Below, in pieces: positions 36,191-45,517 of a stretch of 64,000 nucleotides of DNA. The stretch spans positions 496,001 through 560,000 of the forward strand of contig NZ_CP160906.1 in NCBI RefSeq assembly GCF_041080865.1, in the 5' to 3' direction. The DNA is from Psychromonas sp. MME1. Its GTDB lineage: Bacteria > Pseudomonadota > Gammaproteobacteria > Enterobacterales > Psychromonadaceae. How positions within the stretch are numbered: position 1 is the first letter of the stretch; each line of letters opens with the position of its first letter. The translations under genes were made by a program, and so were the position numbers. Below the pieces are notes generated by a model. The model was not told the DNA's origin. It made no database searches and saw nothing but the letters and a program-made list of their open reading frames with translations.

Positions 36191-36236
36191 CTAGCTGCAA
36201 CTTAATGATTTCAAGTAAAGATAGGGTAAATAAGTT

Positions 36237-36836
36237 ATGAGTGAAGAAAATAAAGTAGCTGATGAAGCGTTAGATGCAGTTGATGCAGTAGCAAGTGATG
36301 AACAGATTAAAGCAGAAGCTGAAGTTGAAACCGAATCAGAGGTTGGTGCTGAGGTTGATCTTGTCTCTGAGCTTACTAAAAAATTAGCCTTAGCTGAGAA
36401 AACTATTAATGATCAAAAAGAATCTGTGCTTCGCGCCCAAGCGGATATGGAAAATTTACGTCGTAGAGCAACGCTGGATATAGAAAAGGCACATAAATTT
36501 GCACTGGATAAATTTGCCGATGGTTTATTACCTGTCATTGATAGTTTAGAAATGGCTATCAGTCATGCTGACAAAGAAGACGAAGCGTTAAAACCAATGG
36601 TTGATGGGGTTGAGCTAACGTTGAAATCAATGCTCTCTACCATCGAAAAATTTGGTCTGAAAATGATCGATCCACAAGATCAAGAGTTTGATCCTGAGAA
36701 ACACCAAGCGATGAGCATGCAAGCTGTTGCTGGTGTTCCTGCTAATAAAGTTATTGCGGTAATGCAAAAAGGCTATGAATTAAATGGTCGCCTAATTCGT
36801 CCTGCGATGGTCATGGTTTCTAAGGCCGCCGATTAA
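36237..36836 (+). CDS. grpE: Nucleotide exchange factor GrpE
   Basis: 199 residues. An acidic, disordered N-terminus (to about 40) leads to a long coiled coil with the conserved RAQADMENLRRRA (near 62) and the beta-wing end with DPEKHQAMSM and GYELNGRLIRPAMV. GrpE drives ADP release from DnaK. dnaK follows after 161 bp and has its own heat-shock promoter. Confidence 0.97.
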   Translation: MSEENKVADEALDAVDAVASDEQIKAEAEVETESEVGAEVDLVSELTKKLALAEKTINDQKESVLRAQADMENLRRRATLDIEKAHKFALDKFADGLLPVIDSLEMAISHADKEDEALKPMVDGVELTLKSMLSTIEKFGLKMIDPQDQEFDPEKHQAMSMQAVAGVPANKVIAVMQKGYELNGRLIRPAMVMVSKAAD

Positions 36837-36893
36837 GCGTGATTGACGCAAGAAGTTTTAACCTTAAAAATTTAACTTTTTTTTCAGATAAAC

Positions 36894-36919
36894 CTTGAAA
36901 GTAAAAAATAGCCCCATAT
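36894..36919 (+). promoter_or_regulatory. Sigma-32 heat-shock promoter of dnaK
   Basis: CTTGAA (36894-36899), 12-base spacer, CCCCATAT (36912-36919), 79 bases before the dnaK ATG. It is a second good match to the heat-shock consensus. Confidence 0.9.
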
Positions 36920-36997
36920 ATAGAGAGTATCAAAGCAGCAATACTAAATCAGAAAATGCTGACTTTACATAATGAATAAAATTGGAGAGACAAAAAA

Positions 36998-38920
36998 ATG
37001 GGTAAAATAATTGGTATTGATTTAGGTACAACAAATTCATGTATTTCTGTCATGGATGGTAATGTTGCTAAAATTATTGAAAATGCAGAGGGCGATCGTA
37101 CAACGCCATCAATTATCGCCTACACTGAAGGCGGTGAAATCTTAGTTGGTCAACCAGCTAAACGTCAATCAGTGACTAACCCTACAAATACATTATTTGC
37201 GATTAAACGACTAATCGGTCGTCGTTTTGAAGATGAAGAAGTACAACGTGATATCAAGATCATGCCTTACAAAATTATCAAATCAGATAATGATGATGCA
37301 TGGGTTGAAGCGCGTGGTAAGAAAATGGCGCCGCCACAAGTCTCTGCTGAAGTTTTGAAAAAAATGAAGAAAACAGCGGAAGATTACTTAGGTGAAGCGG
37401 TTACCGGTGCTGTTATTACTGTGCCTGCCTATTTTAACGATGCACAACGTCAAGCAACGAAAGATGCGGGGCGCATCGCTGGCTTAGATGTAAAACGTAT
37501 CATCAATGAGCCAACGGCTGCAGCATTTGCATACGGTGTTAATACATCTAAGGGTGACAGCGTAGTTGCGGTATACGACTTAGGTGGCGGTACATTTGAT
37601 ATTTCAATCATTGAAATTGATGAAGTAGACGGCGAAAAAACCTTTGAAGTATTAGCGACAAATGGTGATACCCACCTTGGTGGTGAAGATTTTGATAACC
37701 GTTTAATCAATTACTTAGTGAGTGAATTTAAAAAAGACCAAGGCTTTGATTTATCGAGCGACCCATTGGCAATGCAACGTGTTAAAGAAGCAGCAGAAAA
37801 AGCTAAAATTGAGCTTTCATCTGCACAGCATACCGATATTAATTTACCTTACATCACTGCTGATGCATCTGGTCCAAAACATCTTAATATCAAGGTTACG
37901 CGTGCAAAACTTGAATCGCTTGTTGAAGATATGGTTAAAGCGACACTTGAACCACTTCGTATTGCCCTAAAAGATGCTGATTTATCTGTTGGTGAAATCA
38001 ACGATGTAATTTTAGTTGGTGGCCAAACGCGTATGCCACTGGTACAAAAAACAGTAGCTGAGTTCTTTGGTAAAGAAGCGCGTAAAGATGTAAATCCTGA
38101 TGAAGCTGTGGCAATGGGTGCTGCGATTCAAGGTGCGGTATTGTCTGGTGATAAAACAGATGTATTGTTATTAGACGTGACACCATTATCAATGGGCATT
38201 GAAACTATGGGTGGTGTGATGACTAAGGTTATTGACAAAAATACCACTATCCCAACCAAACAGTCACAAACCTTTTCAACGGCCGAAGACAACCAAAGTG
38301 CGGTTACTATTCACATTTTACAAGGTGAGCGTAAACGTGCTGCGGATAATAAGTCGCTTGGTCAGTTTAATCTTGAAGGTATTCGTGCTGCAACCCGTGG
38401 TACTCCACAAATCGAAGTGACTTTTGATATGGATGCTGATGGTATACTACATGTATCAGCGAAAGACAAAGATACGAATAAAGAGCAAAAAATAACCATT
38501 AAATCAAATTCTGGTTTAAGTGATGATGAAATTGAACAAATGGTGAGAGATGCTGAAGCGAATGCCGAAGCGGATAAAGTGTTTGAAGAAGTTGTACAGG
38601 CTCGCAACCAAGCAGATGCAATGATCCATGGAACACGTAAACAAATTGAAGAAGCTGGTGATGCATTACCTGGTGATGAAAAAGAGAAAATTGAAGCGGC
38701 TATCAAAGAATTAGAAGATGTTCTAAAAAGTGAAGACAAAGCTGCAATTGAAGCTAAAACAACAGCCCTTGCTGAAGCATCACAAAAGCTAATGGAAATT
38801 GCACAACAAAAAGCACAAGCTGAACAAGCGGGTGGTGCAGAGCCGACTCAGAAAAATGAAAAGCAAGATGATGATATCGTTGATGCTGAGTTTGAAGAAG
38901 TAAAGGATGATAAAAAGTAA
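36998..38920 (+). CDS. dnaK: Chaperone DnaK (Hsp70)
   Basis: 640 residues. The ATPase domain starts [16 protein letters not shown] and contains [13 protein letters not shown]; the linker [15 protein letters not shown] (near 388) joins the substrate-binding domain; the tail ends [16 protein letters not shown], close to the EEVKD consensus. The site GAGAG before the ATG is a good ribosome site. It works with DnaJ and GrpE, which flank it. Confidence 0.98.
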   Translation: MGKIIGIDLGTTNSCISVMDGNVAKIIENAEGDRTTPSIIAYTEGGEILVGQPAKRQSVTNPTNTLFAIKRLIGRRFEDEEVQRDIKIMPYKIIKSDNDDAWVEARGKKMAPPQVSAEVLKKMKKTAEDYLGEAVTGAVITVPAYFNDAQRQATKDAGRIAGLDVKRIINEPTAAAFAYGVNTSKGDSVVAVYDLGGGTFDISIIEIDEVDGEKTFEVLATNGDTHLGGEDFDNRLINYLVSEFKKDQGFDLSSDPLAMQRVKEAAEKAKIELSSAQHTDINLPYITADASGPKHLNIKVTRAKLESLVEDMVKATLEPLRIALKDADLSVGEINDVILVGGQTRMPLVQKTVAEFFGKEARKDVNPDEAVAMGAAIQGAVLSGDKTDVLLLDVTPLSMGIETMGGVMTKVIDKNTTIPTKQSQTFSTAEDNQSAVTIHILQGERKRAADNKSLGQFNLEGIRAATRGTPQIEVTFDMDADGILHVSAKDKDTNKEQKITIKSNSGLSDDEIEQMVRDAEANAEADKVFEEVVQARNQADAMIHGTRKQIEEAGDALPGDEKEKIEAAIKELEDVLKSEDKAAIEAKTTALAEASQKLMEIAQQKAQAEQAGGAEPTQKNEKQDDDIVDAEFEEVKDDKK

Positions 38921-38961
38921 TTCGAAAAAACTAAATTTTCAATGAGTTACTCTTTATGTTA

Positions 38962-39000
38962 AATAATGCGGGTTATGGTTTGTCTATAATCCGCATTATT
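38962..39000 (+). other. Hairpin between dnaK and dnaJ
   Basis: AATAATGCGG and CCGCATTATT form a 10-bp stem around a 19-base loop that pairs further (GTTAT with ATAAT). The trailing T-run is weak (GTTTAAATTT), so it may act as a partial terminator that lowers dnaJ relative to dnaK. Confidence 0.6.
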
Positions 39001-39029
39001 GTTTAAATTTCATAAGTTTGAGAAATAAA

Positions 39030-40151
39030 ATGGCAAAACGAGACTGTTATGAAGTACTAGGTATCACCCGAAGTGCAACAGAAAAAGAGATTAAAAAAGC
39101 GTATAAACGCTTGGCTATGAAGTACCATCCCGACCGTACAAAAGGCGATGGTGAGCTTGAAGAGAAATTTAAAGAGCTACAGGGTGCATACGAAATTTTA
39201 AGTGATCCACAAAAGAAAGCGGCTTATGATCAATATGGTCACGAAGGCGTCAACCAAGGCCAGGGTGGATTTGGTCACGGTGATTTTGGTGATCAGTTTG
39301 GTGATATTTTTGGTGATATTTTTGGTGGTGGTAGACGTGGTGGCGCTCAACGCCCAATGCAAGGTGCCGACCTACGCTATAATATGGATTTGACGCTTGA
39401 AGAAGCGGTGAAAGGTATTTCCAAAGAGATCCAAGTACCAACTTTAGTTCATTGTGAACAATGTAATGGTTCTGGTGCGAAAAAGGGGACTGATGCAAAA
39501 ACATGTGGAACTTGTCATGGACAAGGTCAAGTGCAAATGCGTCAAGGATTTTTTGCTGTCAATCAGACCTGTCCTACCTGTCGTGGTAAAGGTAAAATCA
39601 TTACAGATCCTTGTCATAAGTGTCATGGTCAAGGGCGCTATGAAAGAAGTAAAACCCTATCTGTGAAAATACCAGCAGGGGTTGATACTGGCGATCGTAT
39701 TCGCTTAAGTGGTGAGGGCGAGGCTGGTGAAAATGGTGCTCCAGCGGGCGATTTATATGTGCAAATGAATGTCTTGCAGCATGAAGTTTTTGTGCGTGAT
39801 GGCAATAATCTTTATTGTGAAGTGCCTATTAGCTTTACAGAAGCCGCTTTGGGGGGCGAAATAGAAGTACCGACTCTTGATGGTCGAGTCAAACTGAAAA
39901 TTTCGGCTGAAACTCAAACGGGGCGAATTTATCGCATGCGCAATAAAGGTATTAAATCTGTGCGCAGTAATGCCGTTGGTGATTTATTATGTAAAGTGAT
40001 CGTTGAAACACCAGTGAAACTATCTGCTAAACAGCGAGAACTACTCAAAGAGTTTGAATCTCTTTGTTCTTCTAGTTCAGGAAAACATAAACCTAAATCG
40101 GAAGGTTTTTTGGCTAGCTTAAAAACATTCTTTGATGATTTAAGTAGTTAA
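39030..40151 (+). CDS. dnaJ: Chaperone DnaJ (Hsp40)
   Basis: 373 residues from the ATG at 39030 ([12 protein letters not shown]); a TTG 12 bases earlier is in frame but unconserved. J-domain with the HPD in [10 protein letters not shown], a Gly/Phe region with short repeats ([18 protein letters not shown]), and four zinc-binding CxxCxGxG repeats ([32 protein letters not shown]). It stimulates DnaK and delivers unfolded proteins. Confidence 0.97.
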   Translation: MAKRDCYEVLGITRSATEKEIKKAYKRLAMKYHPDRTKGDGELEEKFKELQGAYEILSDPQKKAAYDQYGHEGVNQGQGGFGHGDFGDQFGDIFGDIFGGGRRGGAQRPMQGADLRYNMDLTLEEAVKGISKEIQVPTLVHCEQCNGSGAKKGTDAKTCGTCHGQGQVQMRQGFFAVNQTCPTCRGKGKIITDPCHKCHGQGRYERSKTLSVKIPAGVDTGDRIRLSGEGEAGENGAPAGDLYVQMNVLQHEVFVRDGNNLYCEVPISFTEAALGGEIEVPTLDGRVKLKISAETQTGRIYRMRNKGIKSVRSNAVGDLLCKVIVETPVKLSAKQRELLKEFESLCSSSSGKHKPKSEGFLASLKTFFDDLSS

Positions 40152-40176
40152 TTTCCATTATTTTACCAATCGGCAT

Positions 40177-40207
40177 AAAATACCATCCTCGTGATGGTAT
40201 TTTTTTA
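40177..40207 (+). terminator. Terminator of the dnaKJ operon
   Basis: AAAATACCATC and GATGGTATTTT pair over 11 bp around CTCGT, followed by more Ts. Confidence 0.92.
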
Positions 40208-40369
40208 TTTATTTTAAAATATCCCTTTAAAAATAAATTTGCTGCCCCATATCTACTTATTAACAATATAAAATATCAGTTACTATTTTCGTTGTTATCG
40301 CTAAAGAATTAAATTTTAATAAAGAATAAGTGCGTTAGGCGCTGTTCTTTCACTACAAGAGAAATATAT

Positions 40370-40990
40370 ATGTCTGAATTACAACTAAACACACAAGAGC
40401 AGCAAGTAAGTTACGGTATTGGTTTGCAAATGGGTGAGCAGCTAGCTTCTAATCCATTTGAAGGGCTTGATATTTCAGCTGTTTCTCAAGGACTGAAGGA
40501 TGCATTTGCGGGTCTTGAAAGTAAAGTTAGCCAAGCTGATTTACAAGCTGCTTTCCAAGTTATCTCTGAACGTATGCAAGCTGTAGAAGCGGAACAAGCA
40601 AAAGTACTTGGTGCTGCAGGCGAAGCATTTCTTGCTGAAAATGCGAAGAAAGAAGGCGTTGTAGTGACTGAATCAGGTCTTCAATATGAAGTTATCTCTG
40701 CTGGTGAAGGCGAAAAACCGACTGCAGCTTCAACGGTTCGTGTTCACTACCATGGTTCTTTAATTGATGGTACTGTATTTGATAGTTCTGTTGAACGTGG
40801 TCAACCTGCTGAATTCCCTGTAGGTGGTGTGATTGCTGGTTGGACGGAAGCGTTACAATTAATGCCTGTTGGTGCTAAATATCGTTTAGCTATTCCTGCA
40901 GACTTAGCATATGGTGCTCGTGGTGCGGGTGCGGCGATTGGTCCCCACTCTACATTAGTATTTGATGTTGAGTTATTAGAGATTAAATAA
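40370..40990 (+). CDS. fklB: FKBP-type peptidyl-prolyl isomerase FklB (FKBP22)
   Basis: 206 residues, the same length as E. coli FklB. The N-terminal helical dimerisation domain (about 1-90, SYGIGLQMGEQL) joins a C-terminal FKBP domain with VRVHYHGSLIDGTVFDSS and LAYGARGAGAAIGPHSTLVF. There is no signal peptide, which fits cytoplasmic FklB and not periplasmic FkpA. It catalyses proline cis-trans isomerisation during folding. Confidence 0.93.
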   Translation: MSELQLNTQEQQVSYGIGLQMGEQLASNPFEGLDISAVSQGLKDAFAGLESKVSQADLQAAFQVISERMQAVEAEQAKVLGAAGEAFLAENAKKEGVVVTESGLQYEVISAGEGEKPTAASTVRVHYHGSLIDGTVFDSSVERGQPAEFPVGGVIAGWTEALQLMPVGAKYRLAIPADLAYGARGAGAAIGPHSTLVFDVELLEIK

Positions 40991-41020
40991 CAGCAAATCC
41001 GATTATAAACGATTATTGCC

Positions 41021-41056
41021 AGCCCTTCATTTAGTGATAGATGAAGGGCTTTTTTA
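41021..41056 (+). terminator. Terminator of fklB
   Basis: AGCCCTTCAT and ATGAAGGGCT form a perfect 10-bp stem with a 10-base loop and a TTTTTT tail. It runs into the convergent CbiB-like gene's 3' end. Confidence 0.92.
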
Positions 41057-42016
41057 ATGGATTTTAGTTATAAAAGTAAGGATTAATGGAAAAAAAGTAT
41101 AACCAGAGATGCACATTAACCAGAACCAAGCCGTTAAACGAATACGCTGTAGGGAGAGGGAGATTGACTCTATTGTCGGGGAGATATCATTACCAAGGGC
41201 GGCATAATTTATTTTTTGTGTTTGGTAAAGACGTACTCCGCCTAAACTAATATGCATACTCAAAGCAAAGCTTGCTAGCATTAATCCCGATGAAAAATGG
41301 TGCCAGTGAATACTCTGTTTAAATTTTGTTGGTAAATTTTCAAGTGGCTTGTCATATAATGCAAAGGTAAAGCTGACTAGGAGATGTACCGGAAATAACA
41401 TCAGTGAGTAGATCAATGATGGAATAGTGCTTAGTGCGTCGAACTCTTCTCTTTTTTTATTCCATTGCTGCGCACAAATTTGAATGGTGCGATAAAATAA
41501 CGCGCCATAAATCCCCGTTAATAGATACCAAAAAATAACCGCAAACCAGGAGTTCGCTAATTGTAAAACCATGGATTCAATGGTTGCCTTATTAACGCCT
41601 AGTGGCGATAACGGCTTAGTCTGCCGCTCTGTTAAAGTCGCTAGCGTATATTTTGCTTGTGCTAATTTATTGTGTTTTAAGGCATTGATTATCTCTTTAT
41701 AAGCACTGCTTTTATCGTGCCATGACAACAATATAAACAATAGCATAACGTTAATGATAATCGGCTTATAAACGACATTATAGAGTTGGCTAATGATTAA
41801 TATTGTGGGTAAATAGATGAGACAAATCGATAACACACTTGCTAAGCGTTTATAGCTATCGCTACGTGTCTCTAAATTAACTTTTTTAGCAATCTGCTGA
41901 AACATTAATTCTACTGCCGAAATGGGGCTAAGATCTTTCGGCAGCGAAATAAAGAAAGAGGCAACAGCAATGCTTATAAAACTAAAGAAGTCGCTATATT
42001 GCTCAATAAATTGCAT
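41054..42016 (-). CDS. CbiB/CobD-like membrane protein
   Basis: 320 residues with about five membrane segments (near 8-25, 62-80, 85-100, 155-180 and 295-315). The layout, the ANSWFAVIFWYLLTGIYGAL segment (about 155-174) and the position next to mtnN match the cobalamin biosynthesis CobD/CbiB-related proteins found beside pfs in Vibrio. True CbiB makes adenosylcobinamide, but no other cobalamin gene is here and this branch may do something else. The start codon is directly after the mtnN stop (1 bp), so the two are an operon. Confidence 0.7.
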   Translation of the reverse strand: MQFIEQYSDFFSFISIAVASFFISLPKDLSPISAVELMFQQIAKKVNLETRSDSYKRLASVLSICLIYLPTILIISQLYNVVYKPIIINVMLLFILLSWHDKSSAYKEIINALKHNKLAQAKYTLATLTERQTKPLSPLGVNKATIESMVLQLANSWFAVIFWYLLTGIYGALFYRTIQICAQQWNKKREEFDALSTIPSLIYSLMLFPVHLLVSFTFALYDKPLENLPTKFKQSIHWHHFSSGLMLASFALSMHISLGGVRLYQTQKINYAALGNDISPTIESISLSLQRIRLTAWFWLMCISGYTFFPLILTFITKIH

Positions 42017-42712
42017 TTAATCGATTCGTTTTAGAATTGCTTCAACAAGTATAGAAGCATTTTTGGCAGCAATGGGTAAATATTGTTCAAATGAGAGTTC
42101 TGATTTCTTACCTGCAATATCAGATAAAGAGCGAATAATGACAAATGGCATGTGAAATTGGTGGCAAACTTGCGCTATTGCGGCTGCTTCCATTTCACAG
42201 GCTGCCATAGTTGGAAAGTTATTAAGTGCCACGGCTGCTTTATTTGGATCGGCCATAAAAATATCACCAGAGCAGATAAGCCCTTGTATTATTTTCAATG
42301 AATCTAACGTTTGTGCTGCTTGTTGTGCAATATCGATTAGTTTTTGATCTGCTTTAAAAGCGGCAGGTAGCTGAGCCATTTGTCCTATTTCATAGCCAAA
42401 GGCCGTTAAATCTACGTCATGAAAACGCACTTCTGTAGAAATAACAATGTCACCAACATTGAGCGAACTGTCATAACCGCCTGCAGATCCCGTATTAATG
42501 ATGATATTCGGCGCGAATTTTTCTAATAATAGGGTTGTCGCAATAGCTGCAGCTACTTTTCCGATTCCTGATTTAGTTAAAATAACCTCTTTTTTCTCTA
42601 ATTCACCTTGGTAAAATTCACATCCAGCAATGATAGTCGTTTGTACATTACTCATTTTTTCTTTTAGAAGGCGAACTTCTTCATCCATTGCACCAATAAT
42701 GCCTATTTTCAT
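42017..42712 (-). CDS. mtnN: 5'-methylthioadenosine/S-adenosylhomocysteine nucleosidase
   Basis: 231 residues. MKIGIIGAMDEEV is the typical start; NTGSAGGYD, CEMEAAAIAQVCH and the catalytic Asp in RSLSDIAGKK are all present. It cleaves MTA and SAH, and is the Pfs step in autoinducer-2 formation. It is the first gene of a two-gene leftward operon, divergent from tyrS. Confidence 0.96.
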   Translation of the reverse strand: MKIGIIGAMDEEVRLLKEKMSNVQTTIIAGCEFYQGELEKKEVILTKSGIGKVAAAIATTLLLEKFAPNIIINTGSAGGYDSSLNVGDIVISTEVRFHDVDLTAFGYEIGQMAQLPAAFKADQKLIDIAQQAAQTLDSLKIIQGLICSGDIFMADPNKAAVALNNFPTMAACEMEAAAIAQVCHQFHMPFVIIRSLSDIAGKKSELSFEQYLPIAAKNASILVEAILKRID

Positions 42713-42855
42713 CGGTTTTACTCTTTAAACTATTATTAAAACGCTGATGTTAACATAAAATTTGCTAGATCTTCACTCTATGGTTTTTTTGTGTGCGCTA
42801 ACTGTGTAAAATCGCCCCCACTAAAAGTTGATCAAGCTAAACTAGGAAAAAATAG

Positions 42856-44124
42856 ATGAATGCCTTACTTGAAGATTTAAAAGCACGCGGACTTGTTGCG
42901 CAAACAACAGCTGATGAAGAATTACATGAACATCTATCGGAAGGCTGTAAAACTCTCTATTGTGGTTTCGATCCAACGGCGGACAGTTTGCATATAGGTA
43001 GCTTAGTGCCGCTTTTAACGTTAAAACGTTTTCAACAAGCAGGGCATAAACCGTTGGCGTTAGTGGGTGGCGCAACAGGTTTAATTGGCGATCCAAGTTT
43101 TAAAGCCGCAGAACGTAAACTCAACAGTGATGACATAGTAGAAAGTTGGGTGAGCAAAATAAAAACACAAGTGAGTGCTTTTATTGAATTTGGTGATCAA
43201 GAGAACTCAGCTGAAGTGGTTAATAACCTTGATTGGATCGGTAAAATGGATAGTATTTCATTTTTACGCGATGTGGGTAAACATTTTAGTGTGAATGCAA
43301 TGATTCAAAAGGAATCGGTTAAACAACGTATTGAACGCGAAGGTTCGGGTATTTCATTTACTGAATTCAGTTACATGTTATTACAATCCTATGATTTTGC
43401 TGCACTAAATAAAGCAAACGGTTGCTCATTACAAATTGGTGGTTCTGATCAGTGGGGAAATATCACTGGGGGAATTGAACTAACTCGCCGTATGAATAAA
43501 GAGAAAGTATTTGGCCTAACGCTTCCTTTGGTAACTAAAGCGGATGGCACTAAATTTGGTAAAACCGAGTCGGGTACTATTTGGTTAGACGCAGAGAAAA
43601 CATCTCCCTATGCCTTTTACCAATTTTGGATCACCACACTAGATGCTGATGTTTATAAATTTCTAAGATACTTTACCTTTTTGTCTATCGAACAGATCGC
43701 CGCTATCGAAGAAAAGGATAAAACCATAGCCGGACGTCCAGAAGGGCAGACAATTCTTGCTCAAGAAGTGACCCGTATCGTTCATGGTGAAGCTGGGCTT
43801 GCATCGGCACAACGTATTACTGAAGCACTATTTTCTGGTGATTTAAGTCAATTGTGTGAATCTGATCTAGCGCAGCTCGCGCAGGATGGGTTGCCAACGA
43901 CGCTCGTTGAAGGTGAACAAAAATCATTAGTTGAATTACTCACTAGTTGTGAATTGGCTAAGTCCAATAAAATGGCGCGTGAATTTATTAACAACGGTGC
44001 GGTGAGTGTTAACGGTGAGAAACAAGTTAATAGTGAAGCCGTACTTTATAAAGCCGATGCTTTATATGGTAAATATACATTGATGAAACGTGGTAAACGT
44101 CTATTTAACCTATTTATTTGGTAA
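42856..44124 (+). CDS. tyrS: Tyrosyl-tRNA synthetase
   Basis: 422 residues, the usual bacterial length. The class I HIGH-like motif is HIGSLVPL (near 47) and the KMSKS-like motif is KFGKTESG (near 235). The tyrosine-binding [11 protein letters not shown] and a C-terminal S4 RNA-binding domain are also seen. It charges tRNA-Tyr. A strong terminator follows. Confidence 0.97.
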   Translation: MNALLEDLKARGLVAQTTADEELHEHLSEGCKTLYCGFDPTADSLHIGSLVPLLTLKRFQQAGHKPLALVGGATGLIGDPSFKAAERKLNSDDIVESWVSKIKTQVSAFIEFGDQENSAEVVNNLDWIGKMDSISFLRDVGKHFSVNAMIQKESVKQRIEREGSGISFTEFSYMLLQSYDFAALNKANGCSLQIGGSDQWGNITGGIELTRRMNKEKVFGLTLPLVTKADGTKFGKTESGTIWLDAEKTSPYAFYQFWITTLDADVYKFLRYFTFLSIEQIAAIEEKDKTIAGRPEGQTILAQEVTRIVHGEAGLASAQRITEALFSGDLSQLCESDLAQLAQDGLPTTLVEGEQKSLVELLTSCELAKSNKMAREFINNGAVSVNGEKQVNSEAVLYKADALYGKYTLMKRGKRLFNLFIW

Positions 44125-44153
44125 GTAAGATAATTTATTGAATTTGTTATTAC

Positions 44154-44194
44154 AAAGCCGTTATAGCTCAACGTCCGCTATAACGGCTTTTTAT
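44154..44194 (+). terminator. Terminator of tyrS
   Basis: AAAGCCGTTATAGC and GCTATAACGGCTTT pair over 14 bp with a 9-base loop, followed by TTTATT. Confidence 0.93.
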
Positions 44195-44207
44195 TTGGAA
44201 TCATTTG

Positions 44208-45113
44208 ATGCAGCTCACTGACTTTGTGACAACCTTAGGAGCAGATTTGAAGCTTCGCTATGGGGAAAAAGTACATAAATTAACATTGCATGGGAACTTT
44301 AGCTGTCCTAATCGTGATGGTACGTTAGGGTTAGGCGGCTGTACTTTTTGTAGTGTTGCTGCCTTTGCCGATGAAGGACAAGCTGCATATAGCATCGAAA
44401 ATCAATTACAGCTTCGCGCTCAAGAAGTGATCCATAAAGCGACTAAATATCTAGCTTATTTTCAAGCATATACAAGTACCTATGCAGAAATAGAGCAATT
44501 AGCATCATTATATGAACAAGCAACGCTAAATAGTAACATCGTAGGTCTTTGCGTTGGTACACGTCCTGATTGTGTCTCCGATGAGGTTTTAAATTTATTA
44601 AGCAGTTATCTTTTTCGTGGTTACGAGGTATGGCTAGAGTTAGGGTTACAGTCAGCGAATGATAAAACGCTTAAACGTATTAATCGTGGTCATGGTTTTG
44701 CTGAATATGAGGCGGTTTGTGTAAAAGCGCGAGCGAGGGGGATAAAAGTATGTACGCATTTAATACTAGGATTGCCTAATGAGCAGCAGAGCGATTACCA
44801 ACAAACGTTAAATCAAGTAGTTGCGACAGGCGTTGATGGGTTAAAATTACACCCCTTGCATATCGTACGAGGTGCTATAATGGAAAAAGCATGGCAAGCG
44901 GGGCGATTAGCTACGTTGACATTAGAAGAGTATAGTCAAGCAGCGGTCTCTTTAATTCGTCATACCCCGGCTCATATTGTTTATCATCGTATTTCAGCGA
45001 CGGCAAAACGCAGTGAGTTACTTGCGCCTATGTGGAGTGAAAAACGCTGGCCTGTACAGAATAGAATGGCCAAACTGATGCAACAACTCGGTGGACAGGG
45101 AAGTGCTTTATAA
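44208..45113 (+). CDS. yhcC: Radical SAM protein YhcC (TIGR01212)
   Basis: 301 residues from the ATG at 44208; an in-frame TTG just before it is not needed. The cluster cysteines are in CPNRDGTLGLGGCTFC (about 30-45), a spacing wider than the usual CxxxCxxC and typical of YhcC/TIGR01212. EVWLELGLQSANDKTLKRIN follows. The substrate is not known. It stands alone after tyrS. Confidence 0.9.
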   Translation: MQLTDFVTTLGADLKLRYGEKVHKLTLHGNFSCPNRDGTLGLGGCTFCSVAAFADEGQAAYSIENQLQLRAQEVIHKATKYLAYFQAYTSTYAEIEQLASLYEQATLNSNIVGLCVGTRPDCVSDEVLNLLSSYLFRGYEVWLELGLQSANDKTLKRINRGHGFAEYEAVCVKARARGIKVCTHLILGLPNEQQSDYQQTLNQVVATGVDGLKLHPLHIVRGAIMEKAWQAGRLATLTLEEYSQAAVSLIRHTPAHIVYHRISATAKRSELLAPMWSEKRWPVQNRMAKLMQQLGGQGSAL

Positions 45114-45517
45114 TAAGTATGCGTATTTTTATTTAAAATAAGTGTATTATTAGTGGTTTATATAGCCTGCGACTTCAAAATGCAAAGTCAGCAAGAAAAA
45201 GTGTACCGAGATGCGAGGCTTAAAATAGAAGTATCGTTATACGACATAGCAATTTTTAACAAAACCAATTACTGTTATTTTCCTTGCTTTATGTGGCGCC
45301 AGACTGAAAACGTGCGTTACGCTGTAATGCGTGAAAGTGAATAAAATTTACCTTATGTTACGTCTTGAACTGGTATCCGAACTAGCGTATAGCAAAGCAT
45401 ATTGAGCTAATATGGGTATACGATATCTTAAGGAATATTTAAATTTATCTCGCTATTGCCGATTGAAATTTGCCAATGAAATAAATTTTTTTAATTCATA
45501 CTGAACTGGATTTTACT
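45114..45517. other. Intergenic gap filled by a repeat element
   Basis: 404 bp without a convincing gene; 45161-45420 is a full family A element. The open frame at 45153-45344 is inside that element. The remaining 97 bp before the sensor gene are AT-rich and probably hold its promoter. Confidence 0.6.
45161..45420. repeat. MITE-like element, family A, complete copy, inverted
   Basis: A 260-bp copy of the element at 10903-11166 in the opposite orientation. Shared blocks include ATGCAAAGTCAGCAAG, CCGAGATGCGAGGC, GTTACGTCTTG and TGGTATCCGAACTAG. The right end TAATATGGGTATA is well kept; the left end TATAGCCTGCGA has drifted. Confidence 0.85.

Noticed and set aside
45153-45344. 63-residue frame downstream of yhcC
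   Set aside because: It lies inside a family A repeat element, and the corresponding frame is not kept in the copy at 10903-11166.
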